A stretch of 19,633 nt of DNA from Pseudonocardia sp. (GTDB lineage Bacteria; Actinomycetota; Actinomycetes; Mycobacteriales; Pseudonocardiaceae). The translations under genes and the position numbers were made by a program. The notes under the pieces were generated by a model. That model was not told the origin of the DNA, did not search any database, and saw only the letters and a list, made by a program, of their open reading frames with translations. The stretch is from contig JAKDLE010000001.1 in NCBI GenBank assembly GCA_030453005.1, forward strand, positions 1 to 19,633. Direction: 5' to 3'. Of the stretch, positions 1-8,089 are shown piece by piece (within the stretch, counting starts at the first letter, position 1; the number at the start of each line of letters is the position of its first letter).

Positions 1-1
1 G

Positions 2-991
2 GCGGGTCATCAGCGTGGCGCCGCCGTGGCGGGGCCGGCCGGGGCCGCGGCTGCGGCTGGGCACGGGTGGGAACGATCACCGTGGGCGGCCGGGGCGCAC
101 GCGGTCCTCGCCCACGCGCAGCTGCGGCGCGCCGCCCCCGGACATGCCCTGCGCGCCGCGGCGGCCGGGCTGCGGGTCGCTCCCGACGACCTGGACCCGG
201 TGATCCGGTTCGCGCTGCGCAGCGCCCGCGGCGCAGCCCAGTTCGACACCGGCGACCGGACCGCGGGACTGCTGGAGCTGCAGCAGGCCCGCGCAGCGAT
301 CGGCGACGTCGTGGTGCCCGCGGCGCTCGGCGCGGCCGCGGCCCTGTTCGAGCACCACGCTGCGCTGACGCTCGGCCACCCCACGGCAGCGGCCGGGGCC
401 GCCAGCTGGCTCTTCGGCCGCGAACCGGCCGGTCCCGAGCTGGTGCTCATGCGGGCGCGGTCCGAGGCTGTCGTCGGGTCGCACCGGGCGGTGCGCGCGG
501 CCGCCGCCGTGCTGCTCGATGGAACCACCACCCGCCCCCTGCTCGCCCACACGGTCGCCGAGGCGTGGCTGCTGGAGGCCGGTGCCGCCCTCGACGAGGG
601 CGACCGTACCGGCGCCCGGCACGCGCTGCACGCCGCGCTGGCGTGCGCAGAGCCGCTCGACGTGCTGCGTCCCTTCGCCCTGGCCGGACGGGGTGTCCGT
701 GCGCTGCTGGTCGATCAGCTCGGCGGGGTCGAGGAACCGGCCGCATTCGCCGTCCGTGCTCTCAGGGCCCGGCAGCGGACCGGGCTTCCGGCGGTGACCC
801 CGCTCAGCGCCCGCGAGCGCGACGTCCTGACCCGGCTTCCGTCGCTGCGTAACCTCGACGAGATCGCCGACGATCTCGCGGTCTCGGTCAACACGATCAA
901 GAGCCATGTCCGGGCCATCTACGGCAAGCTCGGGGTCAGCACACGACGTACCGCGGTCCTCACCGCACATGAGCAGGGCCTGCTGGTGTGA
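2..991 (+). CDS. LuxR-family transcriptional regulator, C-terminal part (cut by window start)
   Basis: The reading frame is open to the left edge, so the gene begins outside the window; an internal GTG at 26 is probably not the true start. What is visible is an alanine-rich, TPR-like helical region followed by a C-terminal LuxR-type helix-turn-helix of about 60 residues, from LSARERDVLTRL to HEQGLLV, with the typical recognition-helix stretch SVNTIKSHVRAIYGKL. It closely resembles the C-terminal third of the next gene (shared segments around DVLRPFALAG, SVNT.KSH and VSTRR), so the two are tandem paralogues. It probably had an N-terminal MalT-type ATPase upstream. It likely binds DNA as a ligand-responsive activator. 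The target is unknown; nearby sulfatase and HAD genes are candidates by position only. Confidence 0.9.
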   Translation, partial: AGHQRGAAVAGPAGAAAAAGHGWERSPWAAGAHAVLAHAQLRRAAPGHALRAAAAGLRVAPDDLDPVIRFALRSARGAAQFDTGDRTAGLLELQQARAAIGDVVVPAALGAAAALFEHHAALTLGHPTAAAGAASWLFGREPAGPELVLMRARSEAVVGSHRAVRAAAAVLLDGTTTRPLLAHTVAEAWLLEAGAALDEGDRTGARHALHAALACAEPLDVLRPFALAGRGVRALLVDQLGGVEEPAAFAVRALRARQRTGLPAVTPLSARERDVLTRLPSLRNLDEIADDLAVSVNTIKSHVRAIYGKLGVSTRRTAVLTAHEQGLLV

Positions 992-1049
992 GCCGCGTTC
1001 GCGGTCGACGTCCTCCGGCGACTGTCCGGCCCCCTGCTACCCGGCGAGC

Positions 1050-1065
1050 ATGAGACGCATCTCAT
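1050..1065. promoter_or_regulatory. Inverted repeat ATGAGA-CGCA-TCTCAT upstream of LuxR gene
   Basis: A perfect 6-bp inverted repeat with a 4-base spacer lies in the 111-base gap between the two LuxR genes, about 40 bases before the second start. Its size and position fit an operator, possibly for one of the two regulators. It is too short to be conclusive. Confidence 0.3.
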
Positions 1066-1102
1066 CCCCGGAGAGGGAGGTCCACTCACCCAGGTCGGAG
1101 CC

Positions 1103-3730
1103 ATGGTCTGCGATGGACACGGGCGGAGGTCGCGGGCGACGATGCGGATCCCTGGCAGCAAGACGGCGGTGCCGGAACTACCCCTCGAACACATCCCGCG
1201 GCTGGCGTTGCTAGGGCAGTTGGACCGCGCGGCTGCCGGGCAGATCGTCGTCGTGAGTGCCCCGCCCGGGTACGGCAAGACGCTGCTGCTCGCCGAGTGG
1301 GAACGCCGCAGTGGCGGTCCGGGCACGGCGTGGGTCAGCCTCGACCATGACGACGACGACCCACGCCGCTTCTGGGCGGCTGTGCTGGCGGCGCTCAGGG
1401 GCATGCCCGCACTGCCGTCGGACAGCGCGCTGCACCGGGTCGGCACCGCAGCCGTCGGGGACGGCGGCGACCTCGTCGACGAGCTGGCCGAAGCGCTCGA
1501 CGTCCTCGACCCGCCGATCCGACTGGTACTCGCCGATGTCCACGAGGGGACGGCGCGGGAGCCGCTGCGGGACCTCGCGCGGCTGGGCCGGCGTCGCCCC
1601 CGGGGTCTGCGGCTGGTGTTGTCGAGCCGGGTGGACCCGCCGCTCGCGCTGCCGCGGCTGCGGCTGGAGGGCCGGTTGCACGAGCTGCGCGCAGACCGGC
1701 TGCGGTTCGGCGTCGACGATGCCGCGGCGCTGCTGCAGGCGACCGGGCTCGACCTCACACCGGCACAGGTCGACCTCCTGCACCGGCGGACCGACGGCTG
1801 GGTGGCCGGACTGCGACTGGCCGCCCTCGCACTGCGGCGCTCCGACGACACCGACGCCTTCCTGGCCCACTTCTCCGGTGACGAGCGCTCGGTCGCCGAG
1901 TACCTGACCGGCGAGGTCCTCTCCGGCATGCCCCGGGACGCGCACGATCTCCTGCGTGCGGTCAGCGTGTGCTCCCGGCTGCCGGCCGCGCTCGCCGTCG
2001 AGCTGACCGGTCGTCCGGACGCGGGCGTGGTGCTCGAGGACCTGGGGCGCGAGACGGCGATGGTCGAGCGCACCGCCCACGGGGGGCACCGCCTGCACGC
2101 CCTGCTCCGGTCCTATCTCGTCGCCAACCTGAAGCATCGCCGCCCCGCAGCGCACCGTCGGCTGCAGGTGACGGCGGCCCGCTGGTGGGCCGACAATGGT
2201 GAGGCGGCGCACGCCCTGCGCCACGCCGAGCGGGCCGGTGACAGCGCGCTGCTCGCGGAGCTGCTGCGCCGATACGGCGTGCTCCTGCTGCTCAACGGCG
2301 AGCTCGAACCGCTGCGCCGTGGCCTGGCCGCAGTGGGGCCCGCCGGTCGCGCGGCGGACCCGTGGCTCGCGCTCATCGCGGCGATCACGCATCTCGGGGA
2401 GCGGGAACTGCCTGCCGCGGCAGCCGAGCTGGCACACGCGCGGCGGGCCTGGCCCGCGATACCCGACCCGGGCCTCGACGCGCTGCGCACCAGCGCAGAG
2501 CTCCTCGCCGAGGGCATGGGGCTCCCGGTCGTCGCCCAGCCGGCGACAACGACCGGACCTGGTTCGTCCGGGCCCGAGATGGTGGCGCTGCTGCACGTGA
2601 GCCGGGGCGTAGCGGGGCTCGCCGCCGGAGTCGACGGACTCGACGCCGCGCGGGCCGAGCTCGAGCTGGCCCTGGAGCTGGCCCGCCGCAACGAGCTGGG
2701 CTTCCTGGAGGTGCAGAGCCTGTCGCTGCTCGCGATGCTGGCGGGCGTGCGGGGCGACCATCGCGGGATGGTCGCGGCGGCGGAGGACGCCGTGGCCGCG
2801 GCGGCCGGCTGCGGCCGGCATCCGTCAGCATGGTCAGCGGGTGCGTCGGCCATGCTCGCCTACCACGAGCTGCTCGCCGGTGACCCGTCTGCGGCCCGCG
2901 CGCGCGCCGCGGGGTCCCTCGACGGCGCCGACCCGTTGCCGCCCGAGGCGGCCTACACGCTGCACGTCGTGCACGGCACCGCGCTCGCCGACCAGGGCGA
3001 GCGCGCCCGCGGCCTCGCCGAGACCCGGGCCGCCCGTGCTCATGTCGGCGACACGGGCGGGTCACCGGCGCAGCTCGCAGCGCTCGCGGTCCTCGAGCAC
3101 CGGACGGCTCTGCTGCACGGCAACCACGGGGCAACCGCCGAGGTCGCGCAGTGGCTGGAGCGGCGGGTCGGCCGCGTCGGCGAGGTCGTGCTGCTGCACG
3201 CCTGGACGGAGGCCGCTGCCGGGCGGCACGAGGCCGCCCGTACCGCGGTGGCGCCGCTGAGCTCCCGGGCGGTGCCGGCCCTGCTGCCACACACCGGGAT
3301 CGAGGTGCACCTCATCGAGGCCGAGGCCGCCCTGTCCGCAGGAGACCCTCGGGGGGGCTGGGCGGCCCTGGACGCGGCGCTCGCCGAAGGCGAGGTGGTC
3401 GACGTCGTCCGCCCGTTCGCGCTGGCCGGGCCACGCACCCGGGAGCTGCTGGCCACGCGATCGGCATCGAACGGGAACCGGCGCTTCGCCGCCCGCGTGG
3501 ACGCCGCACGTGCGGCGGTGCTCGCCGACGCCGCAAGCATGCTCAGTGAACGGGAGTTGGTCGTGCTCGAGCTGCTGCCGTCCCTGCTCAACGCCGGGGA
3601 GATCGCGGCCGAACTGACGGTGTCGGTCAACACGGTGAAGAGCCACATCCGCTCCATCTACGCCAAGCTCGCCGTGTCGACCCGACGTGACGCCGTGCAG
3701 CGCGCCCACGAGCGGGGCCTGCTGCCGTGA
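1103..3730 (+). CDS. MalT-like LuxR-family regulator with N-terminal P-loop NTPase
   Basis: This 875-residue protein has the full architecture of large ATP-binding LuxR (LAL/MalT) regulators. An N-terminal NTPase has Walker A APPGYGKT (about residues 53-60 from this start) and a Walker B-like strand RLVLADVHE. A winged-helix/TPR-like alpha-helical sensor region follows, and a C-terminal LuxR helix-turn-helix occupies the last 60 residues (SVNTVKSHIRSIYAKL). In the family, ATP and an effector drive oligomerisation and promoter activation. The start is uncertain. ATG 1103 has AGG at 1092-1094 and GGAG at 1097-1100. ATG 1142 (MRIPGSK) follows GGAGG at 1125-1129 and starts exactly where family homology begins, giving 862 residues. 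It is a tandem paralogue of the preceding gene. Its effector is unknown. Confidence 0.93.
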   Translation: MVCDGHGRRSRATMRIPGSKTAVPELPLEHIPRLALLGQLDRAAAGQIVVVSAPPGYGKTLLLAEWERRSGGPGTAWVSLDHDDDDPRRFWAAVLAALRGMPALPSDSALHRVGTAAVGDGGDLVDELAEALDVLDPPIRLVLADVHEGTAREPLRDLARLGRRRPRGLRLVLSSRVDPPLALPRLRLEGRLHELRADRLRFGVDDAAALLQATGLDLTPAQVDLLHRRTDGWVAGLRLAALALRRSDDTDAFLAHFSGDERSVAEYLTGEVLSGMPRDAHDLLRAVSVCSRLPAALAVELTGRPDAGVVLEDLGRETAMVERTAHGGHRLHALLRSYLVANLKHRRPAAHRRLQVTAARWWADNGEAAHALRHAERAGDSALLAELLRRYGVLLLLNGELEPLRRGLAAVGPAGRAADPWLALIAAITHLGERELPAAAAELAHARRAWPAIPDPGLDALRTSAELLAEGMGLPVVAQPATTTGPGSSGPEMVALLHVSRGVAGLAAGVDGLDAARAELELALELARRNELGFLEVQSLSLLAMLAGVRGDHRGMVAAAEDAVAAAAGCGRHPSAWSAGASAMLAYHELLAGDPSAARARAAGSLDGADPLPPEAAYTLHVVHGTALADQGERARGLAETRAARAHVGDTGGSPAQLAALAVLEHRTALLHGNHGATAEVAQWLERRVGRVGEVVLLHAWTEAAAGRHEAARTAVAPLSSRAVPALLPHTGIEVHLIEAEAALSAGDPRGGWAALDAALAEGEVVDVVRPFALAGPRTRELLATRSASNGNRRFAARVDAARAAVLADAASMLSERELVVLELLPSLLNAGEIAAELTVSVNTVKSHIRSIYAKLAVSTRRDAVQRAHERGLLP

Positions 3731-3846
3731 TCGTGCACGCCTCGTTCACCTGGTGTGGGTGAGGACGCGATCCGGCCCGAGCACGAGGCTGAGGGGCACC
3801 GGTGGAGGTGTGCAGGGCCGCCGCCGAGGACCCGAGGGAGGCGGCC

Positions 3847-4068
3847 GTGCCCGACACACGGTACGAGATCCGGGTGACCGGCCGGTTGTCCGAGCGTGCC
3901 AGGGATGCGTTCCTCGGGATGGAGGTCGTCGAGGTTCCCACCGAGACCGTCATCAGCGGCCCGGTCGACGACGGTGGGCACCTCGACACCGTGCTGGCCG
4001 TGATCCAGTCCTTGGGTCTGCATGTGGTGTCGGTGCAGCGGGTCTCCGGGGACACCCGACCGCGCTAG
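3847..4068 (+). CDS. Small protein of unknown function, paralogue of 13639-13842
   Basis: This is a 73-residue cytosolic-looking protein with no signal or membrane segment. GTG 3847 is chosen because AGGGAGG at 3835-3841 lies five bases upstream, and because homology to the second copy begins right after it. An ATG at 3802 in the same frame has no support. Shared with the paralogue are RYE, GRLSE.AR.AF, TVI.G.V.D, HL, Q.LG and VVSV, so both copies are under protein-level constraint. The pattern suggests a compact alpha/beta fold ending in a beta strand. I do not recognise the family. It sits 116 bases after the LuxR regulator and may be co-transcribed with it. Confidence 0.82.
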   Translation: MPDTRYEIRVTGRLSERARDAFLGMEVVEVPTETVISGPVDDGGHLDTVLAVIQSLGLHVVSVQRVSGDTRPR

Positions 4069-4191
4069 CCAATCCGAAAATGGCCGGGGACGGGCGAACG
4101 GGATCACCGTCTCGGCGTCAGGCTGATATCGAGTCGGGGATGGGCGCAGGCGTGACGTCGTGAGGCGATGACGTGGCCGAACGACAGCAGA

Positions 4192-4223
4192 ACACCGCCG
4201 CCGGGTGTGCCCGATGGCGGTGT
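4192..4223. terminator. Possible bidirectional terminator hairpin
   Basis: ACACCGCC (4192-4199) pairs perfectly with GGCGGTGT (4216-4223) across a 16-base loop. It lies in the 190-base gap between two convergent genes, where a two-way terminator would be expected. There is no U-tract, which is common in high-GC actinobacteria. The long loop makes the call tentative. Confidence 0.35.
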
Positions 4224-4258
4224 CCTGCCAGCCGCTGCGCCGATCGCGGCGGCCGCGG

Positions 4259-4708
4259 TCAGGTGCGTACTGGTGCCGATGCGATGCGCATCTCACGCCC
4301 GTGCACGGTGAGGGCGAAGATCACGAGGACGTCGACGGTGATGATGATCGTCGACCACACCGGGTAGGCCGCGATGAAGGTCAGGTTCAGTACGGCGCTG
4401 ATCAGTGCCAGGACGACGCCGACCGTACGTGCCGCGATGTTGCCGGTCAGGACCCCGCCTCCGCTCACCGCGATCAGGACACCGAGCAGGAGATGTGTCC
4501 ACCCCCATGTGGTGTAGTCCACTGCCACCACCAGGCCCGCCGGGCGCACGAGGTAGTAGCTGTCCTGGAAGAGCGCAACCAGCCCCTCGATCGCCTGGAA
4601 GGATCCCAGCATGATCATCATCATTCCCGCGAAGAAGATCCATCCTGTCCAGCCGGTCACCTCCGATTCGCCGGTGTAGGCCGAGCGGGAGGTGTGCGAG
4701 TCGGTCAT
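4259..4708 (-). CDS. DUF7144-type four-helix membrane protein
   Basis: This 149-residue protein has a short polar N-terminus followed by four hydrophobic segments at about residues 20-45, 65-88, 95-115 and 117-137. The first contains WIFFAGMMMIMLGSFQAIEG, which with the later WGWTHLLLGVL is characteristic of the small actinobacterial membrane family now called DUF7144. Its function is unknown. The start is supported by GAGGAG five to six bases upstream of ATG 4708. It lies downstream of the arylsulfatase on the same strand, but the 400-base gap and the hairpin after the sulfatase argue for separate transcription. Confidence 0.88.
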   Translation of the reverse strand: MTDSHTSRSAYTGESEVTGWTGWIFFAGMMMIMLGSFQAIEGLVALFQDSYYLVRPAGLVVAVDYTTWGWTHLLLGVLIAVSGGGVLTGNIAARTVGVVLALISAVLNLTFIAAYPVWSTIIITVDVLVIFALTVHGREMRIASAPVRT

Positions 4709-5084
4709 GGGGTACTCCTCGGGAGAGCCGGGCCCACTGCCCGGAATGGCGCCCAGGGTCGCGGCCCGCAGGCCACCCCGGCCTCATCCGATCCGAATGA
4801 ATGCGGGGCGAGGTCACCCGGCGGCGAGGTCCACGGGTTCGCGACACCTACGGGGTCGAGATCCACCGGGTCGAGGAAACCCAGCCGATGGCTGTTCGGT
4901 CATGCGCCGACAGCCGTGGTGTTCCGTTCGAGCGTGGGAGTCGCGTCGAGGGCTGCGTGTTCTCCCAGCCGGCCCATCACCGCGGCGGGGATCTTCAGCG
5001 CGGCGTCGACGCGTAACCTGGGCCGTGGGAGAACATCGGCGCAGGTCAGCGGGGTCCCTGGTCTGCGGGTTGCGTCGGACCGCC
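4709..5084. other. Stretch without a supported gene
   Basis: This 376-base interval lies between the sulfatase hairpin and the DUF7144 start. Open frames exist on both strands, but none has a convincing ribosome binding site plus recognisable protein. The part nearest 4709 must carry the DUF7144 promoter and its GAGGAG site. I see no repeat or RNA gene here. Confidence 0.6.
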
Positions 5085-5102
5085 TGCGCGGAATTCCGCG
5101 CA
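5085..5102 (-). terminator. 18-bp perfect palindrome just past the sulfatase stop
   Basis: The sequence TGCGCGGAATTCCGCGCA is a perfect palindrome that folds into a 7-bp GC-rich stem with an AATT tetraloop. It begins six bases beyond the arylsulfatase stop codon in the direction of transcription, which is a typical place for an intrinsic terminator or a 3'-end stabilising hairpin. No U-tract follows. Confidence 0.6.
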
Positions 5103-5108
5103 CCCGAC

Positions 5109-7466
5109 CTACTCGCGGGCGAGCATGGCGGCGGCCTCACGTTCGAGGTCGATGTAGGGCTGCCCACTGACGTCGACGGCCAGGCGCTTGAGCGTGCCTC
5201 CGGTGAAGGCCCAGGGTGCGGTGCCGGGGTAGTCGTCGGTGACGGGCTCGCCGCCGTCGCGCCCAACGTTGAGGCCTTCGCCCCCGAGGGCGAACTTGCC
5301 CGGTTGGGTCTTGATGGTGCCCTCGCCCACCCGGCGGTCGCCGTAGTACAGCGAGAGGGTGCCCTGGGCTACGCCCTTCGGCTCCTCGCCGGTCTTGTCG
5401 AAGCCGGCGGACAGGAGCAGGTCCTCGCCGGTCGGCACGTCCTCGGTGGCGACGATCCGCTGCTCGGTCTGGCCGACGAAGTTGTAGACGTAGCAGAGCC
5501 GGTTGTCCTTGACGTAGAGCGCGTGCCCGCCGAAGCGACTTCCGTGGGAGAACAGGACTCCCCGCGCACCCGGATCACCGATGTCCACCAGGGCGCCGAT
5601 GGAGTAGGAACGGTTGCGGATGTTCACCGCGACCGACTCCGGCACCTCGGTGCCGCCCGGCCGGTACACGTACCGATCCCGAGGTGGCACCAGCTGCGGG
5701 CGGGGAGTGATGAAGATCTCCAGCGCGGACCGGTCGTCGAGCGGGAACGCGTGGTTGACGCCGGCCTCGTAGAACCAGAGCCCGACCAGCTGGGCGACCT
5801 TGTCCGGGTGCTCGGCGGCGAGGTCGACGAGCTCGGAGCGGTCGGTATCGGTCTTGTAGAGCTCCCAGGTGTCCGACTCATAATGGCCCCAGCCGCTGAT
5901 CGCAGGATGGGTGGTCACGGCCTTCCACCCGTCGTGCCACAGGGCCCGGGTCCCGAGCATCGAGTAGAACTGGGTCGTCCGGGCCGACGGGATGGCGGCG
6001 GAGTCGAAGCTGTAGCGCATGCTCACGCCCTGGATCGGCACCTGGGTGACGCCCTTCACCCGCTCCGGCTCGGCGACACCGAGGCAGTCGAGCAGCGTGG
6101 GGACCAGGTCGATGGCGTGGTGGTACTGGTCGCGGGTCTCACCGCGGGCACTGATCTGCGCCGGCCAGGAGATGATGCACGGGTCACAGGTCCCGCCGTT
6201 GAACGAGTACCGCTTCCACATCTTGAACGGCGTGTTGAACGCCATCGCCCACCCGTTGGGGTAGTGGTTGTAGGTGTTGGGGCCACCGAGCTCGTCGAGC
6301 ATGGCCATGTTGGAGGCCAGATCGTCCGGGATGCCGTTGAAGAACTTCATCTCGTTGACCGACCCGTCGGGCCCACCCTCCCCGCTGGCCCCGTTGTCGG
6401 AGACCACGACCACGACTGTGTTGTCGAGCTGGTCGATCTCGGCGAGGTAGTCGAGGAGCCGCCCGATCTGCGCGTCGGCGTGGGACAGGAACCCTGCGTA
6501 CACCTCGGCCATGCGCGCGAACAGCCGCTGCTCGTCGCCGGACAGGCTGTCCCACGGCTTGGTGAACTCCAGCTCGGGGAACGGGGCATCGTCGGGACCC
6601 GTGCGGGTCTCGGTCGTCCCGATCGGGTTGAGTGGTGGGAGCTCGGTGGATGCCGGGACGATGCCCAGCTCCTTCTGCCGCGCGAGGATGGTCTCGCGGG
6701 CGCGCTCGTAGCCTTCGTCGAAGCGTCCGCGGTAGCGCTCGGCCCACTCCCGGGGAACGTGGTGCGGGGCGTGGGCGCAGCCTGGCGCGTAGTACAGGTA
6801 CACCGGGCGGTCCGGAGCGATGGCCTTGACGTCGTCGATGTAGGAGATCGCCTTGTCGGTGAGGTCGACGCTGAGGTGGTAGCCCTGGTCCGGGGTCGCG
6901 GGCGGCTCGATCGGGTGGTTGTCGTGCACCAGGTCGGGATACCACTGGTTGGTCTCGGCGCCCAGGAAGCCGTAGAAGCGGTCGAACCCCCGCCCCAGCG
7001 GCCAGTTCCGCCTGGTCGAGGCCATGTTCATCTCGTCCTCGGCGGTGAGGTGCCACTTCCCGACCGCAGCGGTGCTGAACCCGCGTTCGACCACCATCTC
7101 GGCGATGGTGGCGCACTCCGGTGGGATGTGGGCGTTCCCGTTGGGGAAGCCACCCGCGCCCTCGGTGATGCAGGCCATCCCGTTCATGGTGTGGTTGCGC
7201 CCGGTCAGCAGGCACGAGCGGGTCGGTGAGCACAACGCGGTGGTGTGCCACTGGGTGTAGCGCAGGCCGTTGGCCGCAATCCGGTCGATGTTCGGGGTGT
7301 CGATCATGCCGCCGTAGCAGCTCAGCCCCCCGAAGCCGACGTCGTCGAGCACGATGAACAGGACGTTCGGCGCACCCGGTGGCGCCTTCGGCTGCTGGTA
7401 CGGCGCCCAATCCGGCACCGAGTCCCGAATATCGAGATTGACGACCCCACGGAACGGCAGTGTCAC
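5109..7466 (-). CDS. Arylsulfatase (type I, formylglycine-dependent)
   Basis: This 785-residue enzyme hydrolyses sulfate esters to alcohol or phenol plus sulfate. Metal-binding Asp41-Asp42 lie in NVLFIVLDDVGFGG. The activation signature C79-S-P-T-R83 with trailing LLTGR is intact, and Cys79 is the residue converted to formylglycine. GKWHL (Lys137, His139), CAHAPHH and VVVSDNGASGEGG supply the other expected active-site and Ca-binding residues. A C-terminal beta-rich region of about 160 residues follows the catalytic domain; this length fits the large actinobacterial/mycobacterial AtsA-like group. There is no signal peptide, so it should be cytoplasmic. The GTG start at 7466 has AGGAGGT six bases upstream. 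A dedicated maturase (FGE) lies about 1.5 kb away. The natural substrate is unknown. Confidence 0.97.
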   Translation of the reverse strand: MTLPFRGVVNLDIRDSVPDWAPYQQPKAPPGAPNVLFIVLDDVGFGGLSCYGGMIDTPNIDRIAANGLRYTQWHTTALCSPTRSCLLTGRNHTMNGMACITEGAGGFPNGNAHIPPECATIAEMVVERGFSTAAVGKWHLTAEDEMNMASTRRNWPLGRGFDRFYGFLGAETNQWYPDLVHDNHPIEPPATPDQGYHLSVDLTDKAISYIDDVKAIAPDRPVYLYYAPGCAHAPHHVPREWAERYRGRFDEGYERARETILARQKELGIVPASTELPPLNPIGTTETRTGPDDAPFPELEFTKPWDSLSGDEQRLFARMAEVYAGFLSHADAQIGRLLDYLAEIDQLDNTVVVVVSDNGASGEGGPDGSVNEMKFFNGIPDDLASNMAMLDELGGPNTYNHYPNGWAMAFNTPFKMWKRYSFNGGTCDPCIISWPAQISARGETRDQYHHAIDLVPTLLDCLGVAEPERVKGVTQVPIQGVSMRYSFDSAAIPSARTTQFYSMLGTRALWHDGWKAVTTHPAISGWGHYESDTWELYKTDTDRSELVDLAAEHPDKVAQLVGLWFYEAGVNHAFPLDDRSALEIFITPRPQLVPPRDRYVYRPGGTEVPESVAVNIRNRSYSIGALVDIGDPGARGVLFSHGSRFGGHALYVKDNRLCYVYNFVGQTEQRIVATEDVPTGEDLLLSAGFDKTGEEPKGVAQGTLSLYYGDRRVGEGTIKTQPGKFALGGEGLNVGRDGGEPVTDDYPGTAPWAFTGGTLKRLAVDVSGQPYIDLEREAAAMLARE

Positions 7467-7474
7467 GACCTGAC

Positions 7475-7506
7475 CTCCTGTGTGCGAAAAGCAGACTCCT
7501 GTGTGC
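7475..7506. promoter_or_regulatory. Direct repeat GCACACAGGAG x2 at the sulfatase ribosome binding site
   Basis: Read on the minus strand, the 11-mer GCACACAGGAG occurs at 7506-7496 and again at 7485-7475, exactly 21 bases apart (two helical turns). The proximal copy contains the Shine-Dalgarno of the sulfatase. The arrangement fits a protein-binding operator or a duplicated ribosome-entry site. Confidence 0.45.
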
Positions 7507-7713
7507 TGCGACCGTCCCGTGGCCTTCCGGTGCCCGCATCACCCGGCACAGGGGACCGTCGACGGCGACGCCTGCTCAGCGGGGAGCGCTCCGACCCGTC
7601 CCCGCCCAGACCGCTGCGTCACGCGGCACACGTCGCTCACCGAGTCGGGGCGGCCGGGTGTACTCCTCACCTGTCCGGGGTGACGCGGACCCGGCTGCGA
7701 GTTGCTTGGCTGG

Positions 7714-7736
7714 CCTCGCATCGATGTGATGCGAGG
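7714..7736 (+). promoter_or_regulatory. Hairpin overlapping the Shine-Dalgarno of the 7744 gene
   Basis: CCTCGCATC (7714-7722) and GATGCGAGG (7728-7736) are perfect 9-bp inverted arms around a GATGT loop. The right arm runs into GAGGAGGA (7733-7740), the ribosome binding site for ATG 7744, so the folded mRNA would mask part of it. The same dyad could instead be a DNA operator. It lies in the divergent control region between the sulfatase and the plus-strand genes. Confidence 0.5.
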
Positions 7737-7743
7737 AGGAACG

Positions 7744-7824
7744 ATGACCGACCACGCACGTGCCGGGGCTGCGGCGATCCGAACGGCGGACGCCGTCGTG
7801 TCAACGGATCGGCACTCCCCATGA
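7744..7824 (+). CDS. Very short ORF (26 aa), possible leader peptide
   Basis: ATG 7744 follows GAGGAGGA at 7733-7740 with good spacing and encodes 26 residues beginning MTDHARAGAA. Its TGA stop overlaps the next ATG as ATGA at 7821-7824, the usual sign of translational coupling. The peptide has no recognisable family. It may be a leader that opens the downstream start, or the shortened relic of a longer gene. Confidence 0.4.
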   Translation: MTDHARAGAAAIRTADAVVSTDRHSP

Positions 7825-8057
7825 TCTGGCTGCTGCCGGCGTTCCCGGTCGCGTTGACGCTCCTGGCGGTGGGTCTGCACGGCCGGGCGACCGCGCTGTT
7901 CGGGGACGTCGTCCACCTGCACGCCCGGCCTCGTTGTTCGGTGTCGATACTTGCCCTCCACTCCGCCGCGCAACGGAACCGGTTCTCGCCCGCGCCCCGG
8001 CGGGACGGTCAGGAGGCCGGCCTGGTCACGCCGATCGCACCGCAGCCGAACCAGTAG
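7821..8057 (+). CDS. Small protein with one N-terminal membrane helix (78 aa)
   Basis: The start overlaps the preceding stop (ATGA). Residues 1-22 (beginning MIWLLPAFPVALTLLAVGL) form a likely single transmembrane helix. The remainder is basic and low-complexity, with no recognised domain. The N-terminus resembles that of the small protein at 15098, suggesting a common class of tiny actinobacterial membrane proteins. The tail may not be native sequence. It ends 32 bases before the HAD gene, so the two are probably in one transcript. Confidence 0.4.
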   Translation: MIWLLPAFPVALTLLAVGLHGRATALFGDVVHLHARPRCSVSILALHSAAQRNRFSPAPRRDGQEAGLVTPIAPQPNQ

Positions 8058-8089
8058 CGCTGCCGCGCAAACGCGAATGGAGCAGCCGA

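Noticed and set aside
992..1004. CCGCG-TT-CGCGG hairpin after the first LuxR gene as a terminator
   Set aside because: The stem is only about 4-5 bp with a two-base loop, common by chance at this GC content.
4900..5103. 67-residue minus-strand frame between sulfatase and DUF7144
   Set aside because: No ribosome binding site and no recognisable family; it also overlaps the sulfatase 3' hairpin.
4692..7229. 845-residue open frame on the plus strand opposite the sulfatase
   Set aside because: It mirrors a gene with conserved catalytic motifs. The translation is valine/glycine/arginine-rich with no domain, a usual shadow of high-GC codon bias.
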